Positions 6,824 to 15,418 of a DNA stretch of 16,955 nt are shown here, one piece after another. Below the pieces are notes generated by a model. It saw only the letters and a list, made by a program, of their open reading frames with translations, was not told where the DNA came from and made no database searches. A program made the translations under genes and the position numbers. Each line of letters starts with the position of its first letter. The first letter of the stretch is position 1. The DNA comes from Bacteroidales bacterium (lineage in GTDB: Bacteria; Bacteroidota; Bacteroidia; Bacteroidales; UBA7960): assembly GCA_003554665.1 (NCBI GenBank), contig PWGY01000218.1, forward strand, positions 1 to 16,955, in the 5' to 3' direction.

Positions 6824-7768
6824 ATGAATGTATTCCTCCGCATCATCAATCACCGCGATTTTGTACTGATTCTGGCATTGGTGGCGGGCCTGGTACTCGG
6901 GCAGCGCACGGAACCGCTGGCTGAAATATCCATGTGGACCCTTGGGCTGGTGATGGTATTCTCCACCACCGGGTTTTCCTTCAAAAGCTGGGTGCCCTTT
7001 TCCAATGCATTGCGTCCCCTGGCATGGTCTGCGTTTCTCAACTTCGGGCTTTTCGGTCTGGTGGTGATTGCAATGGCCTGGATATTCTTTCACGAGACAC
7101 ACTTCCCTTTTTATGTCGGCTTCGTTTTGGTGGTGGCTGCACCCCCGGGCCCATCTGTGATTCCTTTCTCCACCTTAATTGACGGTGACAGCAATTTCAG
7201 CGTTACCGGCGTGTTCGGGCTGCACCTGCTGGCCATGCTTCTGACCCCCCTGATATTGCTGGTTTTTCTTGGCCAGGCGATGGTCAACCCCCTGGTGATT
7301 TTGCAGATCATGGCCCAGCTGATCCTGATCCCGCTGCTGATCAGTCGCTTTTTGCGCCATCCCAAAATACTTCCGGAGGTAAAAAAGATCAGGGGTGCTG
7401 TCGTTAAGTGGGGGTTTTTCCTGGTAATCGCGCCCATTGTGGGGATGAGTGCCCCGGTGTTTCTCAGTGAACCGGTTTCGGTGCTGAAGATTTCCGGGGT
7501 ACTGTTTGTGGCCATGTTTGTGATGGGGCTTGTGTACCATGTGCTGATGCAGCGGATGGGCAAACCCAGGGGGTTCATCATCAGCAGCACCCTGATGATG
7601 GTCATCAAAAGCAGTGCATTTGCCGCGGTTACTGCGTTTACTTTCTTTCGCGGGGATGCGAGGGTGGCCCTGCCGCCGGCTGTGGTCAGTGTGTTTGTGA
7701 CGCTGTTTATTGTGTTTTATTCCCTGTTTGTCCGACGGATGGATCGTTCGAAATCCCGGTCTTCCTGA
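6824..7768 (+). CDS. Bile acid:sodium symporter-like (BASS/SBF-fold) membrane transporter
   Basis: This 314-residue, very hydrophobic protein has about nine to ten predicted helices and short loops. The pattern resembles the SBF/BASS family. A first unwound segment AAPPGPSVIPFSTLIDGD (105-122) precedes a helix LHLLAMLLTPLILLVFLG, matching where BASS proteins have a CPGG-type crossover followed by a 'LLTPLL' helix. A second candidate crossover is MVIKSSAFAAVTAF at 259-272, where relatives have an E..QNS segment. The canonical residues of both crossovers are only partly kept, so substrate and ion coupling are uncertain; organic anions or sodium are family guesses. The start is the ATG at 6824. 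The last residues (MDRSKSRSS) are encoded by the first unit of a 46-bp repeat that continues downstream. It is convergent with the MFS gene and divergent from rsmE. Alternative: another BART-superfamily transporter. Confidence 0.68.
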   Translation: MNVFLRIINHRDFVLILALVAGLVLGQRTEPLAEISMWTLGLVMVFSTTGFSFKSWVPFSNALRPLAWSAFLNFGLFGLVVIAMAWIFFHETHFPFYVGFVLVVAAPPGPSVIPFSTLIDGDSNFSVTGVFGLHLLAMLLTPLILLVFLGQAMVNPLVILQIMAQLILIPLLISRFLRHPKILPEVKKIRGAVVKWGFFLVIAPIVGMSAPVFLSEPVSVLKISGVLFVAMFVMGLVYHVLMQRMGKPRGFIISSTLMMVIKSSAFAAVTAFTFFRGDARVALPPAVVSVFVTLFIVFYSLFVRRMDRSKSRSS

Positions 7769-7873
7769 CGGGGTACTCCACCGGATGGATCGTTCAGGAT
7801 CCCGCTCTTCCTGACGGGTTGCACCGCCGGGTTAATTGCTCACGTCCACAGTCTTCCTGAGAGGTCATGGCGG
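7736..7873. repeat. 46-bp direct repeat, about three copies, beginning inside the transporter gene's 3' end
   Basis: The segment CGGATGGATCGTTC at 7736-7749 recurs at 7782-7795, and CTTCCTGACGGG at 7761-7772 recurs at 7807-7818. Both are exactly 46 bp apart. A third, more diverged unit keeps CTTCCTGA at 7853-7860, again 46 bp on. Unit one encodes the last nine residues of the transporter; the later units are noncoding. The rest of the 200-bp convergent gap to 7968 is GC-rich, with weaker scraps of the same motifs, and holds no gene. Confidence 0.85.
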
Positions 7874-7968
7874 TTTGCGGCTTTTGACGGTGTGCTCCAT
7901 CGGGTGAACTCTTCCCGGATCGTGGCCTTTCCGGCGATTCAGGCTTTCCCGGCGGACTTCCCCACAGC

Positions 7969-9276
7969 TCAGGAAAGCACTTTTTTCTCCATGAGGGGGT
8001 GGTTCCGTTGCGACCACCAAAGAATGCAGCTGCCGATCACCAGGCTGGTAATGGAAATTGAAAAGGCAATGGGAAAGCCCCAGAGTTCATAGAACAACAC
8101 CCCGATCAGCGGTGCAAAAAGGGCGCGCAGCGCAGTCAATCCCAGATGAATCGACTGGTAAACACCAGCCTCGGAAGGGGCGCAGAAATAGGCCGAACCA
8201 ATGCTCCACATCAGGGCCATGGTGGCAGCAAAAATTCCGTGAAACAGAATGTAAAACGTCATGCTGTGGTAAAGGGTGATGTCCCAGAAGGTCACATGGC
8301 TGTCAAAATACTGTGTCATGATCAGAGAGAATATATACAGGGCCATTGACAGGAAGGGGATTACCGCAAACCTGCGGGGGTCAATGCGACCGATCAGCCG
8401 TCCGAAAAATGGCAGCAACAAAATGGCCAGCAGGTTGTAGGCGTTGCGGTAAAAGGCCACGCTGGAATAGTTCAGTCCCAGCCCGTATTCCCAGAAAAGA
8501 ATGATGACCGTATATGACCCCATGAAGCCAAAGCCGTAAAACATGAATCCGATCTGGAAGTGCCGGAAGGGAATGTTCTTTATCAGGATATTGGTCATTT
8601 CGCTGACCGATTGTCTGACGCCTTTCCAGAATGAGTAACCCGTATCCGGCGGCTCTTCCTGCTGATAAGGAATCAGAGACAGCAATGTAATGGATAGCAT
8701 TCCCAGAATGGCAGCCACCGGAAAAATGTATACAAAGATGTAATGATTTGCATCCAGCGCCCATCCGTAAGCAAAGGTGGTGGCCATCATGACAATTTTG
8801 TTCACGGTGGTGGCGTAACTGTAAAAACGGCCGAAATTATCGTGTGAGTAGGCGTTTTTGAGAAAAAGGTTGATGCTGGGAAATACGATGGGGTTGGCCA
8901 GGTAATATATCAGGAAAATGGCCAGGAAAAGGTAATGATAGATGGAGTCGCCGGTGAGCTGCTCGGGGCTGCGCGGGAAAAAAAACAAAAGCATCAGGGG
9001 CAGCCTTGTCAGTATGGCCGTGTGGCGCAACAATCGCTTTTTGTTTTTGATGCGGCGTAAAAAGGTGCTGAAAAAGATCAACAGCAGGAATACCAGGGTT
9101 GAAAACTGGAACAGCACGCTCATCTGGTAGCTCGAGCCAAGCAGGCTTTTGACAAAGACGAACTCATTCAGCGCAATGAGCCCCGCCAAAATCCCCTCGA
9201 TAAAGGAATAGGAAAAGTGCAGCCCGAAAGTTTTCTTTTCCCGGGGTTGCAAATCAGATAGAACCGGGATTTTCAT
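7969..9276 (-). CDS. MFS-type transporter
   Basis: With the ATG at 9276 the protein is 435 residues with about twelve predicted helices. They fall in two halves separated by a hydrophilic loop at about 203-240 (YQQEEPPDTGYSFWKGVRQS), the usual major facilitator layout. Basic loops RRIKNKK (74-80) and GRLIGRIDPRRF (292-303) sit between helices 2-3 and 8-9, the positions of the MFS motif-A loops. The HDNFGRFYSYATTVNK segment resembles the 'R.. .a...' loop of sugar or drug facilitators. I cannot name a substrate. An upstream in-frame TTG at 9330 would lie inside the -7 promoter box, so it cannot be the start. The gene is divergent from the TlpA lipoprotein pair and convergent with the BASS-like transporter. 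Confidence 0.85.
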   Translation of the reverse strand: MKIPVLSDLQPREKKTFGLHFSYSFIEGILAGLIALNEFVFVKSLLGSSYQMSVLFQFSTLVFLLLIFFSTFLRRIKNKKRLLRHTAILTRLPLMLLFFFPRSPEQLTGDSIYHYLFLAIFLIYYLANPIVFPSINLFLKNAYSHDNFGRFYSYATTVNKIVMMATTFAYGWALDANHYIFVYIFPVAAILGMLSITLLSLIPYQQEEPPDTGYSFWKGVRQSVSEMTNILIKNIPFRHFQIGFMFYGFGFMGSYTVIILFWEYGLGLNYSSVAFYRNAYNLLAILLLPFFGRLIGRIDPRRFAVIPFLSMALYIFSLIMTQYFDSHVTFWDITLYHSMTFYILFHGIFAATMALMWSIGSAYFCAPSEAGVYQSIHLGLTALRALFAPLIGVLFYELWGFPIAFSISITSLVIGSCILWWSQRNHPLMEKKVLS

Positions 9277-9327
9277 GCGCAGATAAAAGTGGTTTAAGAA
9301 AGTAGCCAATGGCTGGTTTTGGCGGTG

Positions 9328-9335
9328 CAAAGGTA
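9328..9335 (-). promoter_or_regulatory. Bacteroidota -7 promoter box (TACCTTTG) for the MFS gene
   Basis: The minus strand reads TACCTTTGCA, a full match to TAnnTTTG with the commonly seen CA extension. It lies 52 bp upstream of the ATG at 9276, so transcription would start near 9322 with a leader of about 45 nt. This position supports the ATG at 9276 over the upstream TTG. No clear -33 TTG is present; the upstream stretch is a T run. Confidence 0.65.
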
Positions 9336-9479
9336 GCTTCCCGCATCCAAAAAAAGAAGCTGACTGGTGAAATAATTTATCTATCTATGGTGATTAATTC
9401 AATAAAAGAATAGATTATTCATGAAAAATTCGTTACTTTATACCTTCAAAATGCTTTCAAAACCCCAATACACATTCCA

Positions 9480-10892
9480 ATGAAAAAAGTATTTCTGCTG
9501 TTGGTTGTTGCCCTGGCCGCCTGTGCGCAGCCGGCACCTGATTTTGCCATCATTACCGGTCATGTTGAGAACCCGGCCGGTGAGGAGGTGGAGGTTTATT
9601 ATGTAAAAGAATTTGTTACCAACACCCGTGAAGAAGTGGTGACCACCCTGGATGAAAACAACAGTTTTTCCGCAAAGCTACCAATGAAAGAACCCCGTTT
9701 GGTAAGCGTTCGAACCCAGGGGCGCTCAATCAGCCTTTATCTGGAGCCCGGAGCAGAGGTGGATGTCAACTTTGATGTGGACGATACTACACAGGTGCCT
9801 GATATTGAAGGGGATCAGGCTGCCGAGAATCGGTTGCTGGCAGGCTACAATGCCGACGTGGCCAGCAAGTATGCCCGGATGACTGTGCTGAGCAGGGCTG
9901 CTGAAATGGGTCCTGATGAGTTCATGCAATATGTGAATGATATTTATGAGGAGAAACGAGAGTACCTGGAAAGCGACGTACGTTTTGATGAACTGAGTGA
10001 AGGTTTCGTGTCAATGATGCAGGCCAACATCAGGTACGAAAAATTTGGACAGTTGATGGAGTACCCGATGGCAGCTGCCCATTTCCGCGAACTGGACAGC
10101 CATCCGGAACTACCTGATGGTTATTATGACTTTCTGGATGACCCGGAACTCTTCAGTGACCAGCACACCAATCTCTCAAGCTATGTGGCCTTTTTAAATG
10201 TGTATCAGAATTACATGATGGAGAAAAATGAGCCCGAAGAAGGGTATGGCGACAGGGATTATTACCAGGTATTGTTTGAGCAGTCTTATGAAGCATTTTC
10301 AGGAGAGACCAGAGACATTGCCCTTGCGGGTGCCGTCATCTCAATGATACGTTTTGGAGATTTCGAATTGGCTGGGGAGCATTACGAACAATTCCTGGAT
10401 TTGGCCATCACTGATAAATATAAAGATCTTGTGGATGCCGAATACCAGCAGGTCCTCGCTTTAAGCCCTGGTCAGCCTGCACCTGATTTTACACTAACAG
10501 ATATTGACGGGGAGGAGGTTTCCCTGAGTGATTTCCGCGGGCAGGTGGTGTACCTTGATTTCTGGGCAAGCTGGTGCGGGCCTTGTATGCGTGAAGTTCC
10601 TTATGCCAGGGAGTTGAAAAAACGGATGGAAGATCATGACGATCTGGTATTTCTTTACATTTCTGTAGATACTGATGAAGATGCCTGGCGCTCCAAAGTG
10701 GCTGAAGAAAACATCCAGGGCGTACACCTCAATGTGCCCGGCTTTTCGCATGAAGTTCCTGAAGAGTATAACCTGCGCGGGGTGCCCACGTTTTTCCTGA
10801 TTGGTCGCGACGGGCAGATCGTTGACAATCGTCCGCCACGACCCAGCCATGACAACATTGACGAGGTGCTGCTGGCCGCCCTGGAAGAATAA
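9480..10892 (+). CDS. TlpA-family thioredoxin-domain lipoprotein (paralog 1)
   Basis: The 470-residue precursor has a lipoprotein signal ending in LAAC (Cys15), so the mature protein is anchored to a membrane and faces the periplasm. Residues about 22-105 are a beta-rich DUF4369-like domain (ITGHVENPAGEEVEVYYV, then ISLYLEPGAEVDV). Residues about 110-325 are a helical linker. Residues 330-470 are an AhpC/TSA-TlpA-type thioredoxin fold with the active site WCGPC at 365-369 and a cis-proline in GVPT (P436). Such proteins reduce or exchange disulfides in exported proteins, and several help cytochrome c maturation. By hand count it has 93 Asp/Glu against 37 Lys/Arg, so it is very acidic. A close paralog follows after 42 bp, and the two are probably cotranscribed. 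No good TAnnTTTG box is visible in the AT-rich 9361-9479 region. Confidence 0.93.
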   Translation: MKKVFLLLVVALAACAQPAPDFAIITGHVENPAGEEVEVYYVKEFVTNTREEVVTTLDENNSFSAKLPMKEPRLVSVRTQGRSISLYLEPGAEVDVNFDVDDTTQVPDIEGDQAAENRLLAGYNADVASKYARMTVLSRAAEMGPDEFMQYVNDIYEEKREYLESDVRFDELSEGFVSMMQANIRYEKFGQLMEYPMAAAHFRELDSHPELPDGYYDFLDDPELFSDQHTNLSSYVAFLNVYQNYMMEKNEPEEGYGDRDYYQVLFEQSYEAFSGETRDIALAGAVISMIRFGDFELAGEHYEQFLDLAITDKYKDLVDAEYQQVLALSPGQPAPDFTLTDIDGEEVSLSDFRGQVVYLDFWASWCGPCMREVPYARELKKRMEDHDDLVFLYISVDTDEDAWRSKVAEENIQGVHLNVPGFSHEVPEEYNLRGVPTFFLIGRDGQIVDNRPPRPSHDNIDEVLLAALEE

Positions 10893-10934
10893 ATAATCCA
10901 ATCATTCACCAACCAATCATAACAACATTCACCA

Positions 10935-12359
10935 ATGAGTTTTATGCGTAAGTTTTTGTTGCTTTTCCCCCTGGCAGGCTTGCTTGGATGCGGCCCACAG
11001 CCTGAAGTTACTGAAGTGCAGTTTTCGGGTTCGCTTGAGAATTTCCCCGATGCTGCTGTGGAACTTGATTTTTTCAGGGACCACATCAATAATGACCGGA
11101 AAATTGTAGAGCTGGATCCGGATCATGAAGGCGCCTTTAATGTGTCATTTGAGGTGCGCGAACCTGTGATGGGTACGTTGGATGCCGGTCGGTCATCAAT
11201 GGACATATACCTGGAGCCGGGATTTGCCCTGTATCTGGAGGGCGATGCCAGACGCCTGCCGCAGGATGCGGAGTTTGAGGGACTGGGAAGTGTGGAAAAT
11301 AACTTCCTGGTTGCTTATTATGATGAAGTGGAGTCAGGTCTCGGGCGAACTTTCCTGAATGAGCAGGCCGGTGACCTGACACCTGAAGAATACCTTGATT
11401 TTGCTGCCAGAACCAAAGATATCAAACTTAACTTCCTGAATGAATACCCGGAAGCACATGACATGAGTGCGAATTTTCTCCAGTTTTTTGAAACCCGGGT
11501 CGCCTACGAAAAATACCAGCAACTGCTTGATTATCCTTCGCTGCATCAGCGGATGAATGAACTGGAGGAAGCTCCGGATCTTCCCCCGCATTATTACGAC
11601 TTTCTGGATGATGCGACCCACTTTGACGGCGACCGGCTGAATAACCTGACCTACGTCAGCTTCCTGCTGAACTACCTCGATCACAAAAGGGAAACCGGCG
11701 ACAGGGTATTTGCGGAAGACAAGTCCAGACATGAGATCAACTATGCCCTTGCGGAAGATCATCTGACCGGACGGTCAAAGTACTACATCCAGGCATTGTC
11801 TGTCAGCCGGGAGCTTCATTCGGGCGACATCGATGTGGCCATGGAAATGTATGACCATTTTATGGAACAAAGTCCGGTAGAAGAATACCAATCCAGGCTG
11901 GAAAATGCCTATGAGGCATTGCAGGAATTATGGGCCGGCAATCCGGCACCGGGTTTCACCATGACGGATCTGGATGGCAATGAATTTTCCCTGAGTGACT
12001 ACCACGGCAAGGTGGTCTACCTGAAGTTCTGGGCCTCCTGGTGCGGACCCTGCATGCGGGAAGTCCCCCCGGCGGCCGAGTTGAAAGAACGGATGGCTGG
12101 TGAGGATGACCTGGTGTTCATGTATGTGTCCATTGACGTCAATCCGGATGCCTGGCAAAATACCATTGAGGCCCACGAAATCACCGGAGTACATGCCCGT
12201 ACCCCGGGCCGTGAGCGGGGTGTGCCTGCCCTTTACAATGTGCGGTGGATTCCCACATTCTACATTATCGGTCGCGACGGTCATATTTATGATCACCGGC
12301 CGCCGAACCCAAGTGATCCGGAAATTGACGACGTGCTGGAGGCTGCCCTGAGGCAGTAA
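10935..12359 (+). CDS. TlpA-family thioredoxin-domain lipoprotein (paralog 2)
   Basis: A 474-residue paralog of the preceding gene with the same architecture. The lipobox is LLGC (Cys19), followed by a beta-rich N-terminal domain (SGSLENFPDAAVELDFF, IYLEPGFALYLEG) and a helical middle with the shared YYDFLDD segment (220-226). The C-terminal thioredoxin domain has WCGPC at 369-373 and a cis-proline in WIPT (P440). The ATG at 10935 is used here; the ATG at 10944 (Met4, MRKFLLLFPLAGLLGC) gives an equally good signal peptide. Both active-site cysteines are kept, so the copies are probably both functional and may differ in partner. The region before the cis-proline (TPGRERGVPALYNVRW) differs from paralog 1, where substrate contacts are expected. 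The 42-bp spacer holds a 10-bp direct repeat (CATTCACCAA at 10903 and 10926) and no terminator, so cotranscription is likely. Confidence 0.93.
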   Translation: MSFMRKFLLLFPLAGLLGCGPQPEVTEVQFSGSLENFPDAAVELDFFRDHINNDRKIVELDPDHEGAFNVSFEVREPVMGTLDAGRSSMDIYLEPGFALYLEGDARRLPQDAEFEGLGSVENNFLVAYYDEVESGLGRTFLNEQAGDLTPEEYLDFAARTKDIKLNFLNEYPEAHDMSANFLQFFETRVAYEKYQQLLDYPSLHQRMNELEEAPDLPPHYYDFLDDATHFDGDRLNNLTYVSFLLNYLDHKRETGDRVFAEDKSRHEINYALAEDHLTGRSKYYIQALSVSRELHSGDIDVAMEMYDHFMEQSPVEEYQSRLENAYEALQELWAGNPAPGFTMTDLDGNEFSLSDYHGKVVYLKFWASWCGPCMREVPPAAELKERMAGEDDLVFMYVSIDVNPDAWQNTIEAHEITGVHARTPGRERGVPALYNVRWIPTFYIIGRDGHIYDHRPPNPSDPEIDDVLEAALRQ

Positions 12360-12398
12360 TAATTCAGTGCGCTTGGCCTGGTGGTGCGGATCCGCAGC

Positions 12399-13124
12399 CT
12401 ATTTCTCATCCTGGTCTTCGGCCTGTATCGAAAAATATTGTTCCACCTCTTCCAGGTCATCCTGCGGAGGGGTGAGATCTTTAATGATCTTCCCTTTTTC
12501 CAGCAAAATTACCCGGGAACAGATATCGGTAAGATGGTTCAGGTTATGGCTGGAAACCAGCATGGTGGTCCCTCTGGCTTCGTTGTCTGCCTTCAGCATC
12601 CGTTTAACCATGATCTGCGAGCTGGGATCCAGGTAATTGAAGGGCTCGTCAAGGATCAGTAGTCGGGGCTGAACCATCATGGCTGCCACAATTCCCACCT
12701 TTTGCTTGTTGCCCGTTGACAGCTGGCGGATATACTTTTTTTGCCCCACCACCTCATCGCTGATAAAGCGGCTGAACACTTTCAGCTTTTCATCCACCGC
12801 AATGGGATCCATTCCATGGAGTTTTCCCACGAAGTAGAAATACTCTTCGGGTGTCAGAAAATCAATTAAAAACCCCTCATCCAGGTAGCTACCCGTGAAA
12901 GGTTTCCAGTGATCACTGCCTGCTACCGCCTGTTCTTCAATCATTGCCTGACCTTCAGTGGGCTCGATCAAATCGAGCATGAGCCTGAAGAGGGTGGTTT
13001 TCCCGGCACCGTTGTTGCCCACAATCCCGGTGAGTGTCCCGGCTTCGATTTCCAGGTGGTCAATATGCAGGGCTGTTTGCTGACCGTATTTTTTGATGAG
13101 TTGTTCGATTCGGATCGCAGTCAT
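12399..13124 (-). CDS. ABC transporter ATP-binding protein
   Basis: This 241-residue ATPase subunit has Walker A GNNGAGKT at 36-43, signature LSTGN at 135-139, Walker B LLILDEP at 155-161, a D-loop (NYLDPSS) and switch histidine H193. The Q-loop region reads SYLDEGFL, so the usual Gln appears replaced by an acidic residue; this is seen in some exporter ATPases but is worth noting. The C-terminus is short and acidic. Its ATG overlaps the TAA of the DUF5687 permease gene by one base (TAATG), so the two subunits are almost certainly made together as one transporter. The domain type resembles the ABC-2/drug-exporter ATPases; the cargo is unknown. Confidence 0.95.
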   Translation of the reverse strand: MTAIRIEQLIKKYGQQTALHIDHLEIEAGTLTGIVGNNGAGKTTLFRLMLDLIEPTEGQAMIEEQAVAGSDHWKPFTGSYLDEGFLIDFLTPEEYFYFVGKLHGMDPIAVDEKLKVFSRFISDEVVGQKKYIRQLSTGNKQKVGIVAAMMVQPRLLILDEPFNYLDPSSQIMVKRMLKADNEARGTTMLVSSHNLNHLTDICSRVILLEKGKIIKDLTPPQDDLEEVEQYFSIQAEDQDEK

Positions 13125-14623
13125 TATTTCTCCCGGTATTTACTGAGGTTGTGGTATTTTTTTCGTTGGAATTTTTTCGCCGTGGCGCGCAACCATTTGG
13201 TGTGCAGCATGATGAAGACCAGTCCGGTTGCTGCTGTTACCAGTGCAAAACTCTCTTCCATTCCGAAGGGCAGGAAAAAAGCAATGATCATCAGGAAGAT
13301 GACGGAAAACATGGCAGCCAGTATGGTCATGAAAAGTGTGCCGCTGGTACCCTCGAAATTGAATGAGGCCCTTTTGTTGGGATCAATACGGGTGCTGTTA
13401 TTCACCCCTGTATAGAACAAAAAGGCAAAGATGACCCCGGTGACATATAAAAACATCCCTGCCATGGGAAGTACCATATGCGGAGCCGCAAATCCCAGCA
13501 AAATGAGCATGGGCAAAATCTGTGACAGGGCCAGCAGGGTGTAGAAATAGTACTTGGCCTGCATGAAGCGGTACAGATTGGTGTTGCGGCTGGCGATCAG
13601 GTCAAAAAATCGGCTTTCCCAGGAAAAGGCATACTGCAGGTGGTAAAACCCGTAGCCGCCGGCCACCATGACCAGCAGGTAGATATACTGGCTTGAGCTT
13701 TCGTCCGGTGCAAAATACAGGAAGAGGGGGATTCCGATGATTGCCAGTGGCCACTGCCTGAGGCCGCCAGATGCCCGTTTGTTGCGCATGAGTAATTTCC
13801 ACTCCAACTCCCAGTAGGTGCCGAAGACCGGAATTTTGGCAAAGAATTTCTCTATTTTGCTGCTTCCTGCAGGTGCTTTGGAATGCCCTGAACCTGCCCA
13901 GTCATAAAAAGATTGTACCAGGCCTTTTTTCGACAGTGACTGAAAAAATACCACTGCAGCCAGGGGAAACATAAAAGCCCAGGGGTTTCCGTCAATAAAG
14001 GCCCGTCCGAGCTGTTCAGAAATACTCATGAATACGGAAGGGTAAAGGCCACCGCCTATGCCTGCCCCGGCAATGAATAAAACCAGCGCAGCAATTCTGG
14101 TCTGCCGGCCAGGCCATGTCTTGAACCAGGTGATGAGGCTGTGGTTTACTGCTCCCAGCAGAAAGCAACCCAGAAGTGCCAGCCAGAAAGCTTTGGCGGA
14201 AACAGGGAAAAGCAGTGTCCGTAAGAAAAAGGGAACCAGCAGGGGAAACAGGTAGATGTTGAATACGCTGAACCAGCCGCGCAAAAGAATGAACCCCGCC
14301 AGTTTGCTGCGGCTTACCGGCAGGGGAAGGTAGCTGACTATCAGCTGTTTCGGGGGTGACTGCACAAAAAAACGCGTCACCAGGTCGGCTGCATAAAGGT
14401 ACAGAAGGATGGAGAAGAACGCATGGTGGGGGGGGGTGTCAGGGAAAACATGTTCGAGCAGTTGCGGCAAAAGCGCCCCTGCCATGGCCAGGTACCAGAT
14501 AAAAATGAACCCCACGAAAACCATCAATACCTTGACCCCCATGCTGCGGTCAAAATAATGGGCCCGGCGGAAACTCAGCCAACCGTGCTGAAAAAGTATT
14601 TTGGGGATATTGTAAGAGGCCAT
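13124..14623 (-). CDS. DUF5687 family ABC exporter permease
   Basis: I take the ATG at 14623 as start, giving 499 residues; the in-frame TTG at 14650 is a poorer choice. The protein has about ten to twelve predicted helices in two groups split by a cytoplasmic stretch at about 230-292 (WAGSGHSKAPAGSSKIEKFF, WELEWKLLMRNKR). It matches the Bacteroidota-typical DUF5687 permeases: SWESRFFDLIASRN at 334-347, AKYYFYTLLALSQILPM at 356-372, NNSTRIDPNKRASFNF at 408-423, and a basic tail. With the next gene it forms a two-part ABC exporter of unknown substrate. It begins 64 bp after the stop of the ACT-domain gene. That gap contains TCACTTTG (minus strand, 14663-14670), one mismatch from a -7 box, so it may have its own promoter or be read through from the ACT gene. 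Confidence 0.85.
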   Translation of the reverse strand: MASYNIPKILFQHGWLSFRRAHYFDRSMGVKVLMVFVGFIFIWYLAMAGALLPQLLEHVFPDTPPHHAFFSILLYLYAADLVTRFFVQSPPKQLIVSYLPLPVSRSKLAGFILLRGWFSVFNIYLFPLLVPFFLRTLLFPVSAKAFWLALLGCFLLGAVNHSLITWFKTWPGRQTRIAALVLFIAGAGIGGGLYPSVFMSISEQLGRAFIDGNPWAFMFPLAAVVFFQSLSKKGLVQSFYDWAGSGHSKAPAGSSKIEKFFAKIPVFGTYWELEWKLLMRNKRASGGLRQWPLAIIGIPLFLYFAPDESSSQYIYLLVMVAGGYGFYHLQYAFSWESRFFDLIASRNTNLYRFMQAKYYFYTLLALSQILPMLILLGFAAPHMVLPMAGMFLYVTGVIFAFLFYTGVNNSTRIDPNKRASFNFEGTSGTLFMTILAAMFSVIFLMIIAFFLPFGMEESFALVTAATGLVFIMLHTKWLRATAKKFQRKKYHNLSKYREK

Positions 14624-14687
14624 GCCAGGAAAATATGAAGTCTTGAACAATTATCAGCTTATCAAAGTGATTAATCGGGATGCAAGT

Positions 14688-15347
14688 TTACGGATTTTTT
14701 TTGATCTCCATGAGAATCGGGAAGGCGCGTTTTACATCGGCTTCCGATACCACGATGGTGACTTCGTTTGAGGTACTGACACCCTCGCAGACATTGATCC
14801 CCGCCCACGCCAGCTGTTTCAGGATGTAATAATAGATGCCCGATATTTCGGTGTTGTTTTTGGGAAGCAGGAGGGTGATTGAGCTGAGCCCGTCCTTGAA
14901 CGACAGCAGTGTTTCTTCCCGGAAGATTTCCCTGATCCTGTTGTCGAGAGAGCTGCCTGCCACAAGGGTTGTTTCATATACTCCCTGTGAAAAGGTGTAG
15001 AATATTTCACGCTCGCCCGCCAGCTCCTCGATCATCCTCCGCTGGCATTCTGCCATGCCTGCCGAGTTCTCAAATGTGTGGTCGCTGAGTCCGGAACGTA
15101 CGATGATGTCGCCCAGTCCGCCCACGAAGCTGCGGATCCCTTTGCTGATGCGAAAGGCCTGCTCTTCCGGCCGCCGGCTGATGGCCATGACGATGGCACT
15201 TTCCTTTACCTGTTTTCTGGTCATCCTTTCCACTTCCGGCCTGATCTTGCGAGCCAGGGAAGACAGGTTGATCAGGTTTTCGCTCAGGGCTTCCTCCAGA
15301 AAGGGAGACTGGCTGATGATGGCATCTACGGCTTTTGCGATGATCAT
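14688..15347 (-). CDS. HTH-like plus tandem ACT-domain protein (aspartate-kinase-type ACT), probable amino-acid-sensing regulator
   Basis: This 219-residue cytosolic protein has no kinase domain. Residues about 12-59 (LINLSSLARKIRPEVERM, then KQVKESAIVMAISRR) look like a winged-helix/HTH unit. Two ACT-like segments follow, at about 79-145 (DIIVRSGLSDHTFE, QGVYETTLVAGSSL) and 155-217. The second is very like the C-terminal ACT domain of lysine-sensitive aspartate kinases: SGIYYYILKQLAWAGINVCE, then STSNEVTIVVSEADVKRAF. Family knowledge: proteins of this shape occur in archaea and bacteria and are often annotated only as ACT-domain or aspartate-kinase-like. Inference: a regulator sensing lysine, threonine or a related amino acid, because it is transcribed divergently from lysA. 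The start at 15347 (ATG) directly follows a repeat-rich leader. It is unlikely to be a truncated kinase, as the N-terminus is complete and folded differently. Confidence 0.82.
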   Translation of the reverse strand: MIIAKAVDAIISQSPFLEEALSENLINLSSLARKIRPEVERMTRKQVKESAIVMAISRRPEEQAFRISKGIRSFVGGLGDIIVRSGLSDHTFENSAGMAECQRRMIEELAGEREIFYTFSQGVYETTLVAGSSLDNRIREIFREETLLSFKDGLSSITLLLPKNNTEISGIYYYILKQLAWAGINVCEGVSTSNEVTIVVSEADVKRAFPILMEIKKNP

Positions 15348-15353
15348 GGTGTG

Positions 15354-15418
15354 GGAAGTTAGAGGTTAGAAGGTGGAAGATAGAAGATAGAAGGTGGAAG
15401 TTAGAGGTTAGAAGGTGG
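15354..15418. repeat. GA-rich direct-repeat array next to the ACT-gene start codon
   Basis: A 23-bp unit beginning GGAAGTTAGAGGTTAGAAGG is identical at 15354-15376 and 15396-15418, 42 bp apart. Between the copies lie related shorter units (GGAAGATAGAAGATAGAAGG). On the plus strand it is almost pure purine plus T; in the ACT-gene mRNA it would be a C/U-rich leader ending 6 nt from the AUG. As I recall, similar GA-rich arrays recur in intergenic regions of Bacteroidota genomes. Function unknown. Confidence 0.88.

Noticed and set aside
12385..12396. Perfect 12-bp palindrome TGCGGATCCGCA between the convergent TlpA and ABC ATPase genes
   Set aside because: It is too short, has no T run on either side and no loop, so it is a poor terminator. 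It may be chance in a GC-rich 39-bp gap.
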